Assembly: GCF_022376445.1 (NCBI RefSeq)
Contig: NW_025955019.1
Span: forward strand, 174,148-238,147
Reading direction: 5' to 3'
DNA from: Fomitopsis serialis
Lineage: Eukaryota > Basidiomycota > Agaricomycetes > Polyporales > Fomitopsidaceae
Length of the DNA stretch: 64,000 nucleotides
The notes under the pieces are model-generated. The model worked only from the letters and a program-made list of their open reading frames with translations. It made no database searches and was not told the origin of the DNA. This document shows positions 45,949 through 57,600 of this stretch, piece after piece (the stretch's first letter is position 1; every line of letters starts with the position of its first letter). A program made the translations under genes and the position numbers.

Positions 45949-46959
45949 TGAGAAAATCGTGCAGTGTGGATTGGAGATGTGGGGGTTCGGGAATGGGATG
46001 GTCGAGAGACGATGTTCCGAGAGCACGCCAGGCCTCGTTTTATAGCCGTTGGAACTATCAGAAGCCTGGCTGCGCACCGGGCAAGTCTGTCAGACGTGAG
46101 TGAATTAGTGCACAAGGGAGCGGGGTGATGTGGCCGTCATCTCCAAACAGTCTCCATGCCATGACCATCGTGCCCAAGTCATGTCTTTCACTCTCATGAC
46201 TTTCCTTAACGGGAATAGCACGTGGCTACCAAGCGCCTACCCGACACCTGGCCCTCGTGCCCGACGCTGGCATCCCGAGTTCGAGCCTCTCATTCATACA
46301 GGGCTCAGAAATGCAAGTTCTCTTCGCCGTGATCCGCTTCATTGGTGCTCTCGTATCTTGGTTTGTGCACAGGGTTCTGACTCGACTGCCAGCGAGAGCT
46401 ATGTCAAGACATGCAGAACGCGATCATCGCTTTGGTCGGTTCAGAAGTCGGCCGTACGTTTTGCGGAGGCTTCCAGTTGTCACTGCCCAAAGGAAGACCG
46501 ATCATGGCTTTCAAAACAACTTCAGACAAACGGCATCTACACCACCTTGTTCGGTCCTGGGTGACATACTGTAGTTGGACACCGGTACCGCAGAACACAG
46601 CTGCATCGCTCTGACAATCGAATATCCCGACGGCACCTATATTGATCCAGCGCCTTGACCTCAGGCTGTGCACTGGCCGCTTTACAGGGAGCGATGCCTG
46701 TGTAAATCTACAAGCATCCGCCATATGCAGGCCAAAGTGATAAGCTCGAAGGCTGTGTCCGTAGCTGTCAGTAGTGGGCCCAATTCGCGCGCTTAGGCCG
46801 CGCGCACACAATCCGAAGCGCGGCACGCTATCATCTGGACTGGTGGACTGGTCCACTTGGGCCTTGGAGGAGCGGTACATATACGACGGTGGACGGGATC
46901 CTTGGGTCCTCGCCCACCTGCCCCCCACACTCATCGCAAAGGAAACCCAAGACCTCGCG
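45949..46959. other. Divergent intergenic region of the two GPI-type genes
   Basis: 1.0 kb between the starts of the two paralogous surface-protein genes. It carries a TATA element for gene A near 46040. No credible gene inside, although a 144-codon frame on the plus strand (46130-46564) exists. Confidence 0.5.
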
Positions 46960-47511
46960 ATGTTCCTCGCTCGTGTCCTGCTCTTCGCCCTCGCCCTCGC
47001 CGGGATCGTAGCAGTCTGCGCGTCCCCAGCCGGCATCCCGCCACAGCCAGTACTACAGAACGCGCCACGCGCCACACACGCGTCGACGGAACGCCGGTCA
47101 GTACCAGGATCGAGACGCACTCATGGTTCTTCATCTTACCTTGATTTCCATCGCAGAACCGGGGAGACGGCCACCCACGCATCCGCACATTCCACAGGTG
47201 CTACCCACACCGGCACCGGCACCCCAGGGACCTCACACTCGACCAGCTTCGCTGGCACGCGCACGGGACAGCCCTCTCCTCCACCACAGCTCCGTCAGCA
47301 CCTCCTTCTCGCTGTCGCTTCCACCTCGACGATCAGGTCAATATCGACCGGGGCACATACCACCGCGACCGTGACGAGGTACTCAGTCGCGACTCGGACG
47401 ATCGCCGTGCCGGTGCGGCGCCCCTCGAAGGCAGCCGCTGTCGGGATACAGGCGAATCGCTGGAACGCGGCTGTCGGTGTGGGCGTCGGTGCCCTAGCTC
47501 TCTTCCTATGA
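46960..47511 (+). CDS. Secreted Ser/Thr-rich protein with GPI-anchor-type C-terminus, B
   Basis: It starts MFLARVLLFALALAG, a strong signal peptide, then a Thr/Ser/His/Gly-rich region. The end is AAAVGIQANRWNAAVG plus a hydrophobic tail (VGVGALALFL), and the C-terminal 25 residues are clearly homologous to gene A. A 57-nt GT-AG intron (donor GTCAGT near 47098, acceptor CATCGCAG near 47154) is likely; because its length is a multiple of three, the unspliced frame also stays open. In the middle (~47265-47330) another frame is more Thr/Ser-rich, so the exact protein there is uncertain. The expected location is the cell wall or outer membrane leaflet. Divergent to gene A. Confidence 0.65.
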   Translation: MFLARVLLFALALAGIVAVCASPAGIPPQPVLQNAPRATHASTERRSVPGSRRTHGSSSYLDFHRRTGETATHASAHSTGATHTGTGTPGTSHSTSFAGTRTGQPSPPPQLRQHLLLAVASTSTIRSISTGAHTTATVTRYSVATRTIAVPVRRPSKAAAVGIQANRWNAAVGVGVGALALFL

Positions 47512-47767
47512 CAGTGACAAGTGGTCTTCATTTTGGATAGTTTCGAGCCTGGGCAGTTTGGGAGGAGTGAGCAGATTATGATAGTCCGGTATACGAATTA
47601 CACGACGTGATGAATGACGAAGAGCTTACTATATACTCAATAAGCAAGATCTATCAGTACCACTAGCTGACCCAGGTGTGGGTCGAGTGTATTCCGAGAA
47701 GCGCAAGTTATTCGATAATGTACATTAGGGAGAGCCACGTCCGACGCATCTCGGTCCGCCGCTCACT
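47512..47767. other. Convergent intergenic region
   Basis: 256 bp between the GPI-type gene B and the end of the Rad5/16-type gene. Nothing else seen. Confidence 0.5.
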
Positions 47768-50700
47768 TTACTGTTGAACGGAATTGTCCAGAACTTGTTG
47801 ACCTGCAGCCGGGTGTTTGTCCTTGTTCATGCCGAACAGCTGGGGACAAGTAGGTAAGTGCATGATCGCGGATCAACGACTGGGGTGGATGAACGTACGT
47901 CTCTAAGCTCCTTCACACTGAGCTTGTGCAGTTTGACCCGCTTCCTTCACCCAATGCAGCTTCCGCGAGACCTGCGAATCGAGAATGAATACAGTACGCG
48001 CCCGCATACTCCAAGCTACTACGCACCAGTCTTGGTATCCTGCAATTTCAGCATCCTGAAGGTATTGTTTCAACAACAACTCGACGCGCAGTCATCAATC
48101 ATCCCAGCTCACCGCTCCTCAATGGTATTCTTGACGACAAGTCGCTTGACGAACACCTCCTTCTCCTGGCCAAGACGGTGCACACGGTCGTACGCCTGAG
48201 ACTCCGACGCGTAGTTCCACGAAAGGTCCATGCTAGGCGTCTCTTTCAGTATCAACTGCAACAGCGAAACCCGCACTACTCACTTGATGATGCGATTCGC
48301 AGACACTAGATTGAGGCCCACGCCACCGCACTTCGTGCTGCGAGAAAGCGATCAATCTCAGCCTTGTGAACAGCCGCCAAACGTATCGTACCTGATGAGT
48401 ATGACTTTCGGGCCACCCTGCTGCCTAAACTCAGCCAGGACCATCTCTCGCGCCTCGCGCGACATCCGTCCATCATAGCGCAGGCTGCGTATGCCATATC
48501 GGCTGAACAGTGTCTCGATCAGGTCGAGCATCGACGTCCCTAGGGCGCATCGCGGTTAGGTGAGCCAGACGAGACTTGCGCAGGAACGCACATTGGGAGA
48601 AGACGATCGTCTTGTCGCCGGTCACCTCCCACTCGTGCAGGTAGCCAATCAAGGCCATCATCTTCGTGCTGGGCTCCATGTTGTCGCCGCCCCGCCTCCA
48701 CGTTTTACCATGTACTCCGGCACCGCGCGCGGGCCGGCATTGTCGCTATCATCAGAGGAAGCCTTGGCCTTCTTGACCTGTGTCTGTCGCTTGCCCCGGA
48801 TGTCGTTCATGGCACGGTGTAGGTCATTATCCTAACACCGATGGGTCAGCACTTCGGCAAACCACGGAACCAAGGACGAACCTCGTCCACGGACGAATCC
48901 TCTTCGTCTGACACAACCGTCCTGCCCTTGACCTTGACCTTGGTCTTGGTCTCCTTCGGCTTCTTCTCCGAACTAGACTGCGACGAAGATGTAACACCGG
49001 CGAGCAACTCCGAGAGGTCCGGCATATCTTCGTCCGAGCTGGAACTCATCTCTATGTCACTGTCAACGCTAATAGGTTCCTTCTTTGCAACGCTCGGTTT
49101 TGCAGCGGGTTTGCGCGCGGCCTGAGAGCGGCGAAGCGCGGAGCGTACATCGTCGCGAGAAGGCTCGAAGGCCTGCGACAGGAACACGTGCGCGGGAGTG
49201 AGGTTCTGCATCTTCTTACAAGTGGGGCCTGCGAGGAGTTGAGTAACATGTTTAGTGTGAATGCTAGATGACGACGTACAAGGACGCAAGCCCTTGTCAG
49301 CGGCCGCTTCGAAGTCCTTCTCTATACGTAGGTTCTCTTTTTCGTCGCCGTTGCCACTGGAAATAGGCCGGATGTCAGACAACGGTCGTTCACAACGAGC
49401 AATTGACGTACAATTCCCCATTCACTTCTATGGGCTCGGTGCGTAGGACCAAGAGACAGTCTATAATCGACAGCGAATCAGAAAACTACTACAGCGACTC
49501 CGCAGGTACGTACCGTTGCAGATTTCATGGCTGCAAGCAAGCAATCTGCCGCTACCCTCCATGAAGACTGCGTGCCAGCGTCAACAACTGAAAGGTTTAC
49601 AGTTTTCGCCACTTACGGTCTCCGCACTTGGGGCAAGTCGCTTCCTCATCTTGCTCCATATCGTCTGAGAAGTCTAGCTGAGCCATTTGTGCACGAGCCA
49701 TGAATCTATCACGATTGAGAACACGTCCCGGACAGCATCATAGGACCATACCTCTTCTTGACCTAGACGAGTCGAGACGCGTATTAACACCATTCAGAAG
49801 TCATCTTGATTTGAATAGACATACCTGAGTAACCCACTCGGCGCCCATGAGCTTGTGGGCCCGCCCGACCTCTTTCTCAGCTTCGCCGGCAACAAGCATA
49901 GTCGGATCTTCGAACCCTCGCGCTTGATCCTACAAAGCCCGTCAGCACTGGCAGGCTAAGTGAGAGAAACATGAACAGACGAGGATGAGATGAGGATGAC
50001 AAGATAGCTGCCTGAGACGAAGGATCATGACCTATCACGGCTACAGTGTCAACTTCGTCACAGGTACATTTATCAGAGATGCTTACGAGGACAGCGGGAT
50101 TACTGTAACGCCACACTGATCAGCTTGTGGTATTTGAGTGTACGAGCTCGATTACGTACTTCTTAACAAGTGTGTTATCTCTGATATACCGGTTGATTTG
50201 CATCTGCGCACGCTTCTCAAAGGAGTCATATATCTGTGCAGACAATCAGCGCAATGCTTGCTGGGCGTGGTCTCTATGCTCATACCTGTCTCTCTTCATC
50301 TGAAAACTCCAGGAACTCGAGATCGACATGTTTCTCAGGGAGCTGCAACAACGGCTCTCCTTCCTAGCGAGCCGCATGGTCGTCTCAGTGGAAGCCCAGG
50401 AGCAGGAGTAACCACATACGATCTCAGCATCTTTGGTGCGTCGAAGAAGGAGAGGCTTGAGAATTTCCTGTGCGCGCAGACCTGTCCAACGGCAACCCCG
50501 CTGAGCATTCTTTGCTGTGACGGAACTAAACTACGTACCAGCAAGCGGCGCGTCTTCGAGTTGCACCTTGGCGACGTACGCATCGAAATCTTGCCAGTCG
50601 CTGAGTGACACAATGAGTCGGAGGTATCAAACTTTGACAAGCCACATGAACGCACTTCCAAGGACGAAATCGTCCGAAGCGAAGGAAACCGTATAGATCG

Positions 50701-52155
50701 GCCCTATATGAATGCCCTCAGCTATACCTTAAAGCATAGTAGTTGAGACACGCCTACAATGAATTTGTGACCGGAGTGCCGGTGAGGCACCACCTGTATT
50801 TGGCGCGGAGCATAGCCACTGCCTTGCTCGACCTTGTTCGTCTGCGTTTCAGGCGTCAGTAGTGGGATGTATGCGCATTCCTTAGACAATATACCTATTG
50901 CGGACGAACTGCGACTCGTCAAGGATTACCCGATACCACTTCATTCGCGACATCAAGCCTCTACAGAGGCCACATCAGTCAGTAATAAGCAGAAGACCGA
51001 AGCTCAAGAGACGAGCGCCATACCCGTTGTCCAGCAGATAATCCATCTCGTCTTCACTCTCAATGTCGGATGGGATCGCGAAGTCTTGGCAGAGGGTTTG
51101 GTACGTGGTGATAATGACGTCTTTCTTCGAGAGCGCGGAGGTGCTCTTCAGCTTGTCCCTGCCGTGATGTATGTGTACCGAGAACATGCCGTTCGTCTTC
51201 GTTTGGAGTTCGTCTTTCCACTGCAGTAGTAGTGCTGCGGGTACAACAATCAGTGTTGTGCGGTGGCTCTCCTCGGGTTCCGGAAGGTTGATGGCCATGG
51301 TCGCGATCATCTGCACAGTCTTGCCGAGACCCATCTCGTCGCTAGGGATCGTAGGTCAATAATGCAGACATAAAAGACTGCATAGTGTACATACGCCAAG
51401 ATGCCCCCCTTATGCGGGCCTACACGCTCTTGATGCACCATCCTACAGAATGTGAGTCGGCATATGTGGCGTAGGCGACAGACGTACCAAGCCACTCCCA
51501 AGATCTGGTGCGGGAGCAAGCGCACCTCCATACCTGGAAGCAAGTCTCGGTTGCTGGACAACGATTAGCCTCTCCATTAGCAACGCGCCACTTTGAAAAC
51601 ACACTTGCGTAGTCCGAGCTTCTCCATCGCAGCCTTCACAGAAACGCCGCCACCCGCGTTGTCGATGGACCGCGTCACAAATTCAGCCAATCTGAGTGAA
51701 ATATGAGCTGCATATATAGAGGACAGAGCGCTGTTACGAACCGCATTTGCTGATCGTCGCCTCCACGATCGAAGGGTAAGATCGCGCTCTCTCGGTCGTA
51801 ATTCAAGGCAAATCCACCCGCTTGCGATCCTACCAGCTGAGACATCTGCCTTAACACTGCAGAGTCTTCGAGGCGAATCAGTCTAGCCCCAGGCCGTTGC
51901 TAGCTCAGACCACTGACTATCAAAGGGGGCCGGACTACCATCCCTTTCGTCTTCAAGCCGCCTCAATCTCTTCTGAGATCCGCTCCCTGATGCACCAGGG
52001 GTGTTCAAGGATCGCTTGGCACCTGTGCCCGTCGGTGTTCCCGGTGGAAGTAGTTGCGCTTGATTCGTGAAGAAAGCTGGATTGTCCAGCGCCGCCAGCA
52101 GTCGCGACGCGCGTGCAGGCGCTTTAGGAGGTTGTTCTTGTTGCGCGACACCCAT
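47768..52155 (-). CDS. SNF2 ATPase of the Rad5/Rad16 (ULS1-like) group with RING insert
   Basis: Many exons run from [17 protein letters not shown] (52155) to [15 protein letters not shown] (stop 47770-47768). Landmarks in order are: [32 protein letters not shown] (Walker A), [26 protein letters not shown] (DExQ box), [38 protein letters not shown], a Cys/His segment CPKCGD...LLACSHEIC that fits a RING, an acidic segment [55 protein letters not shown] and [21 protein letters not shown] placed between the helicase halves is the Rad5/16 layout, so coupled DNA translocation and ubiquitin ligation are expected in the nucleus. One-base breaks are inferred near 48691 (G5 to G4) and 47937 (G4 to G3). 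Confidence 0.88.
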
Positions 52156-52559
52156 TGTCGCTGTAGAGAAGGGCGACGCGACTGAGAATGTCGGTCGTGA
52201 TGGTAGAAGAGTGGAATGGGGGCGCAGTCGCGTCTGTGGCGGGTTGATATAGGCGCTTGAGCGCGACGCGACAGAAATGGTCGGCTCCGGTTCGCGCGAA
52301 GCAGTGGCGCCGGTGGCAAATTGGTACCACTTTGGTACGGTTACAACTCGCGTAGTTCGCAGGCGACAGAATACATCTAGTAGTATGACGCTGTCGGCTA
52401 AGACACTCCAACTAACGGAACAAAGTGGTGTCGCAAAAAATACACATGCACATAAGTTACATCTGTGTCAGAGGATGCAAGGGTCTGGGACAGAACACAA
52501 AGGCGATTGCATGAGCAAATGATGAGCATCCCGTATCCCAAAAGTAATCGGACATCCAT
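52156..52559. other. Intergenic between LCL3-type and Rad5/16-type genes
   Basis: 404 bp, same-strand neighbours; promoter of the SNF2 gene. No gene recognised. Confidence 0.5.
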
Positions 52560-53862
52560 TCAAGCTGACCGACCAGCCAGTAATCGGAACAGCGCACGAA
52601 AAATACCGCCTGCCTTCGCAGTACCTTCACCCCCTGTGGCCCCTTCTGTTTGATCCTTGCTCTTTGTTTTGACGAGCACCGAATCTGTGTCGCCGGAAGC
52701 ATGTCGCCTTTTGTATTCAGCGGCCGACTCGCGCACGAGGCCGTGCTTCCAGATACCACGCCGCTTGACCCTGCGATCGGTGTCAGAACGCGTCTCAAGG
52801 TCGACGACGTGAGCGACTTACTGAGCTTCGCCCTGAGCTCGCAGGAATTCATCAATACCCAAATTCCCATGCTCTGCGCCCCACTGCTCGTACACTTCGG
52901 CCCAGCCTTGTTGCAGCATTTCCAGCTGCACTGACTTCCCTGTAGCGAGTGAACCCGGGAGGATGCGCGGCTTCCAATGCACGTGTGCTACCTGCGGTAT
53001 GAGATGTTCCGAGGTCAGTTTCTGGTCCATCCCTGACCGAGTGAACTGACGATGCGCCCATACTGGTCTTTCCGGCATAGCTGGCAGTACACCATGCGTC
53101 CTTCAATGTAAGTCTTGAGCCAAGCAAGACTTTCTTGCGCGAATTCTTGGGCTGGTTTGCCGAAGTGTGCGGCCTGTGCTTCTTGTCACTCCGAGCACCT
53201 AGACACGGGAAAGTTACAATTGATAGCGCACCTCGGGAGCGTCAATCCCCGCTAACCGTATATGTATCGTCCGGTCTTTGAGATCTGCCTTATATCGTTA
53301 CATCCAGAACTCCAGGGAGTGAATACGCTCTATCTCACCTATTCGTGTTGATGGTACGGCCCTGAACTTCAGCGGCCATCGCCAGCCAATACCTGGCGTA
53401 TGATACAGGCGGAAGTTGTCCGCATCGCCTACGCTGAGCCATTTCTGCGGTGAGTAAGGTTTGCAGGGGTGGATAATGCACGGGACGAAGCCTCGATGCT
53501 GACCTGGTCACGTATCCCTTGACCCAACGCCCCTTCGCTAGAATGTCCGGAGTAATCCAGTCTGCACTAGGTAGCCGTCGCCAATACCGTCTATATATGC
53601 CTATACTTCCAGCTGCGGTAGCTGAGCCTGCGACAAATGCCGAGAGCAGGAGTATATCGACGGGAAGGGAGAGTGTCCTCGCCTTCAGCTCCCGGATCAC
53701 AGCAGCTACATCGTCGAGGTTGTCAATTTCAGGCGGCTTTGTTTCAGGCTTGTTGCGAGAAGGAGCCTCCTGCCGCACGGTCCATGGCCAAATCATTTCT
53801 AACGCATTTGTCCCCACGACAGACAGGCGGATGATGGTTGGCGAGAGGGCAAGGGCTTCCAA
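52560..53862 (-). CDS. LCL3: LCL3-type membrane-anchored thermonuclease
   Basis: About five exons join in phase from Met 53862 to stop 52562-52560. The N-terminal part carries one membrane helix ([21 protein letters not shown]) after a polar leader, then [20 protein letters not shown]. The staphylococcal-nuclease-like domain follows: [42 protein letters not shown] (Arg/Asp/Glu active-site strand), [50 protein letters not shown]. The basic tail [19 protein letters not shown] is typical of LCL3 proteins, which sit in a mitochondrial membrane in yeast. It would be a calcium-dependent nuclease by family. Its start lies about 147 bp from the divergent TAH18 start. The frame is intact. Confidence 0.9.
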
Positions 53863-54009
53863 GCCTCAAGGCTCCCAACGCGGGGACCGTGCAGGTTGGA
53901 GGCGCGATCTACTTAGCACGTGATCCTGTTCAAGATAAGATAAAACCCCGAAGTAAGCGAGAATTATCAGATAACTTCCCTGACAGAGATGGGCCGCATC
54001 TGGTCAGCA
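53863..54009. promoter_or_regulatory. Bidirectional promoter, LCL3-type gene / TAH18
   Basis: Only 147 bp (126 bp if TAH18 starts at 53989) separate the two divergent start codons, so the core promoters must overlap. It contains an AT-rich patch (CAAGATAAGATAAAACC, near 53930-53946) with two GATAAG-like sites, which are possible GATA-factor sites. Confidence 0.6.
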
Positions 54010-56321
54010 ATGTCTTCTTCGCCCGCGCCCGTCGCTGAGGACGGGCATGAACGCTCGGTGACCGTTCTCTATGCCACGGAGACAGGGACAGCGCAGGAAG
54101 TTGCGGACAGAATTGCTGCGCAGTGTCGTCGCATCCACGTACGAGCTCGGGTGCATAACCTGGAGACATACACACCGGTGCGTTAACGTGTTAGATCATT
54201 CAAATTCGCCTTGCTAAGACGGCAACAAAAAATCAGGACAACCTCATCTCTGAGGACCTCGTCCTCTTCTCCGTTGCAACGACCGGGTCAGGTCGTGAGC
54301 CGAGGGCCCTCACGCCCCTATGGAACTTGCTTCTGCGCTCAGATCTGCCACGAGATCTCTTCGAAGACCTCTCATTTGCCGTATTTGGCCTCGGCGATTC
54401 TGCGTACGAGAAGTTCTGCTGGCCTGCGAAGTTGCTGTCTCGAAGGCTCGTAGGCCTCGGAGCGGGAGAAATATGCGCACGTGGTGAGGGCGACGACCAA
54501 CATCATCTCGGGTTCGTCCTTGTCGCTCGTGAAGACGGGTATGTTGGTCACTGACGTGCCTGCTCAGGATAGACGGGGCATTCGAGCCGTGGCTTCACAA
54601 ACTGAGCGAAGCAATCCTAGAGTTATACCCCTTGCCACCTAGCGTGAAAGTGCAATCCGCGGATGGTCTACCTCCCGCCCGAGTGTCGATCACAGACGCT
54701 GGTGCACAGACGCTGACTGCATGTCCAAATCCTCTCGATGACGATCCTCAGCACTACACTGCGACTGTCTCCTGCAATCGCCGCATAACAGCTGAAGACT
54801 GGTATCAGGACGTCCGGCATTTTGAGCTCAACTTCGATCAAGACATCCGGTATGTAGTACGTATCGACGTTCCACGGGCATGACTGATATATTGCATCGA
54901 GATATGAACCAGGCGACGTAGCAGTCGTCCACCCAGAAGCTCAGCCTGCAGACGTAGACGCCTTCCTTGTGTCTGTCGGATTTGATAGCACAGCTGACGA
55001 CCCCATCACTATCACGCATATACTTCTAGGTGACTCAGTCGCCTAACACACGTGTGGGCAATGTCCTGACTGACGAATTTGACCAGACCAATCGTTACCT
55101 CAGTTCCTCCCGCCTACGACCACTCTCAGGACGCTGTTCACGAAACATCTAGATATTAGCGCTGTTCCCCGTAGATCATTCTTCGCATTGCTTAGACAGT
55201 TTGTGTCCGATGAGCTTGAAGCCGAGAGGCTAGATGAATTCCTCAGCGAGGAAGGCGCGGTATGTCTGTTACAGTTATTGTGGTCTTCGATTGGAATGGG
55301 GCGCCTCATCCGGGCCCACAGGACGAACTGTACGAATATTGTCAAAGACCGCGAAGGATGATCCGCGAAGTCCTGGAGGAGTTTCGATCCGCAGACATCC
55401 CTCGTGAATACATATTCGACCTATTTCCTCCTATACGACCTCGACAATTCTCCATTGCGAGCTCAGTTAAGGTACGCACTGTTTCATGTCAAGCGTTCTC
55501 GTTCTCTTATACGGATACTCAATAGCGTCATCCGCGGCAAGTCGATCTCTGCGTAGCGATTGTTCGATACAAAACTATGCTCCGAATACCTCGGCTGGGG
55601 CTCTGCACTGATTACATGTCGCGGTTGCAGCCAGGTAAGCGAGCTCGCGTACGTTGTATCCTTCGAGTAAATGATTGACACATCTACCTAGGCGATAAGT
55701 TGCCTATCGGCCTCATGAAAGGCCTATTCAGCCTACCTCAAGACGGTGCGACACCCATCGTCTGCGTCGGACCTGGTACAGGTGTTGCGCCCATGCGTTC
55801 GATTATTGAAGACAGAACGTATGACGGTTTCTACAGTGCGTACTTTTCTCTATGCATGCATGGAAAGTAATTTGACGGTTGGATTACTTCAGACAACACC
55901 TTGTACTTCGGGTGCCGTTGCGAGTCGAAGGACCAGCACTACGCGGCCGAATGGCACGCATACGAAGAGAGCGGCTCTCTGACATACCGCACGGCGTTCT
56001 CGCAGGATGTCCCAGAAGGCACACCGCGAAGGTATGTGCAGGACGTCATGCGCGAGGACTCGCGGAGTATATGGAGGCTGCTCGGCGTAGAGGGCGGCTG
56101 GCTGCTAATCTCGGGGTGAGTAAAATACACATTTTCGAATCTATGGCGTCATCTAAGGAAATGCGAATCGTCACAGCTCTGCGAACAAGATGCCCGCTGG
56201 CGTGCGGCAGGCGATCCGCGAAGCGGCGAGACTGGAAGCGGCGAAGACGGAAGAAGAGGCACATGAGTTCATTGCTCTGTTGGAGAGGGAAGGCAGGCTA
56301 ATTGAGGAGTGCTGGAGTTGA
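54010..56321 (+). CDS. TAH18: NADPH-dependent diflavin oxidoreductase (TAH18/NDOR1)
   Basis: About nine exons join in phase to the stop at 56319-56321. The FMN/flavodoxin domain has VLYATETGTAQEVADRIA, VATTGSGREPRALTPLW and FGLGDSAYEKFCWPAK. A linker and the FAD domain follow: NRRITAEDWYQDVRHFELN, YEPGDVAVVHPEAQP, RPRQFSIASS (FAD-binding RxxS) and YKTMLRIPRLGLCTDYM. The NADPH domain has GLMKGLFSLP, VGPGTGVAPMRSII, LYFGCRCESKDQHYAAEW, RYVQDVMRED and WLLISG. The C-terminus ends LLEREGRLIEECWS. TAH18 passes electrons from NADPH to Dre2 in cytosolic Fe-S cluster assembly. An in-frame Met at 53989 (MGRIWSAM) is an alternative start. No frame break was found. Confidence 0.95.
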
Positions 56322-56791
56322 AATTGATGGCTACGTGTACATCATATGAGTATCTTCGCAAGACACGACTGACTACGAGAAGAGATTGCATATTGGAGTC
56401 TGCACTGTGAATGGTGCTGTTCATGTGTGCCATTGTTCGCCAAGATGCTTTGATCAACGGGTGGCTGCAGCACACAACACTAAGCAACACAGTAGACTTG
56501 TATAGACTGTGAGCACACCTAGAGCAGACTGGCCTGAGGTCAAAAATTGTTAATCCATGCCACTTCTTTCTATGATAAGTCAAAGGTTCAGTACCTGGTC
56601 TTTTCCTAGCAGTCTATTTCAGCTTGGACCAAAATATGACATCTGCAGTATCAGATGACCCTTCTGAATGACCTCTGATATCAACACTATGCCAGGGTCA
56701 CTAAAGCACCAATATACATGAAAGGCAGAGCCCTTGCCTGATGGAATTCCACAGGAAGTTCTTTGTGTCCTTATAATATTCAGGGGCATTG
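56322..56791. other. Convergent intergenic region
   Basis: 470 bp between the ends of TAH18 and the next gene. The right part (from about 56580) already belongs to the CpG-poor block. No gene recognised. Confidence 0.5.
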
Positions 56792-57600
56792 TTATTTGTT
56801 GCATTCAGTGTTGACATCAGGTTGTCCCATCTGTAGATGTTCCAGCAATTCACTAGATTATTAACTCTAAGTAGACTAGAACTCACTTGGGTACAAATCG
56901 TGTGTTTGCAAATGGGACCCGACGGCCAATGGCTATCTCCATCAGGACTACTTCAATCTATAGTCAGCATTAATGTTGTAAGCATTTGTGCCTTGAATGA
57001 TAGACAATGAAACTGACAGCATTACAGGCAAAGGAAATCAAGTTATCTGGAACCTTGCTCCACTGCCCCAAATCACAGGCACACCTCTGGATCAGCCTCT
57101 GGATGATAGCTGGAATGGCTGGGTGTCTGAATGGTAGCTCCAGCTTGACATGGCTGTTCTAAGAAAGGTTCCAATAAATATGCAAGTCAGCACAGTGATT
57201 CAATGCTAACTTTAGTATCCAGTGTCTCCTTGTACCAGACCATATTGATTTCACCAAAGACAAACTTGGGAACTTCATATTTACAGCCCTGGCCCTTGAT
57301 GAAGTGAGTCCTGAGAAGCCATTGGGCTGCAAGCTTCTGTCGCTGGACAGACAAAGCAGTAAGGCCATAGAGCTGTCGCACCACCTTCTGGGCCTTATTC
57401 TTGATGTCGTTGTGCATATGTACAGATGCTGACCAAATCTGTGGACAATCATACAGCAAAACACTCGAAAAAAGGTTGCCCACTCACCAATCCATTCACC
57501 TTCATCTGAAGTTCCTGCCTGTCACTTGGCTTGCCTCGCTGTAACATATGATACCCCTTCTTGATCTTGTCATCCTTGCCAAGTGTATTACCAGTGTCCT
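56581..57600. other. CpG-depleted block
   Basis: By eye I count about eight CpG dinucleotides in 1,020 bp. A neighbouring 60-bp line (56041-56100) alone has about nine. TpG and CpA are abundant instead. The block covers the last exons and 3' flank of the gene at 56792-58418. Confidence 0.8.

Noticed and set aside
46130..46564. 144-codon frame between the GPI-type genes
   Set aside because: No recognisable motif and it sits in the expected divergent promoter region.
53400..53520. Apparent frameshift in the LCL3-type gene after KGYVT
   Set aside because: Using the acceptor GGCTCAG instead of the earlier CCGCAG gives the conserved [10 protein letters not shown] in frame.
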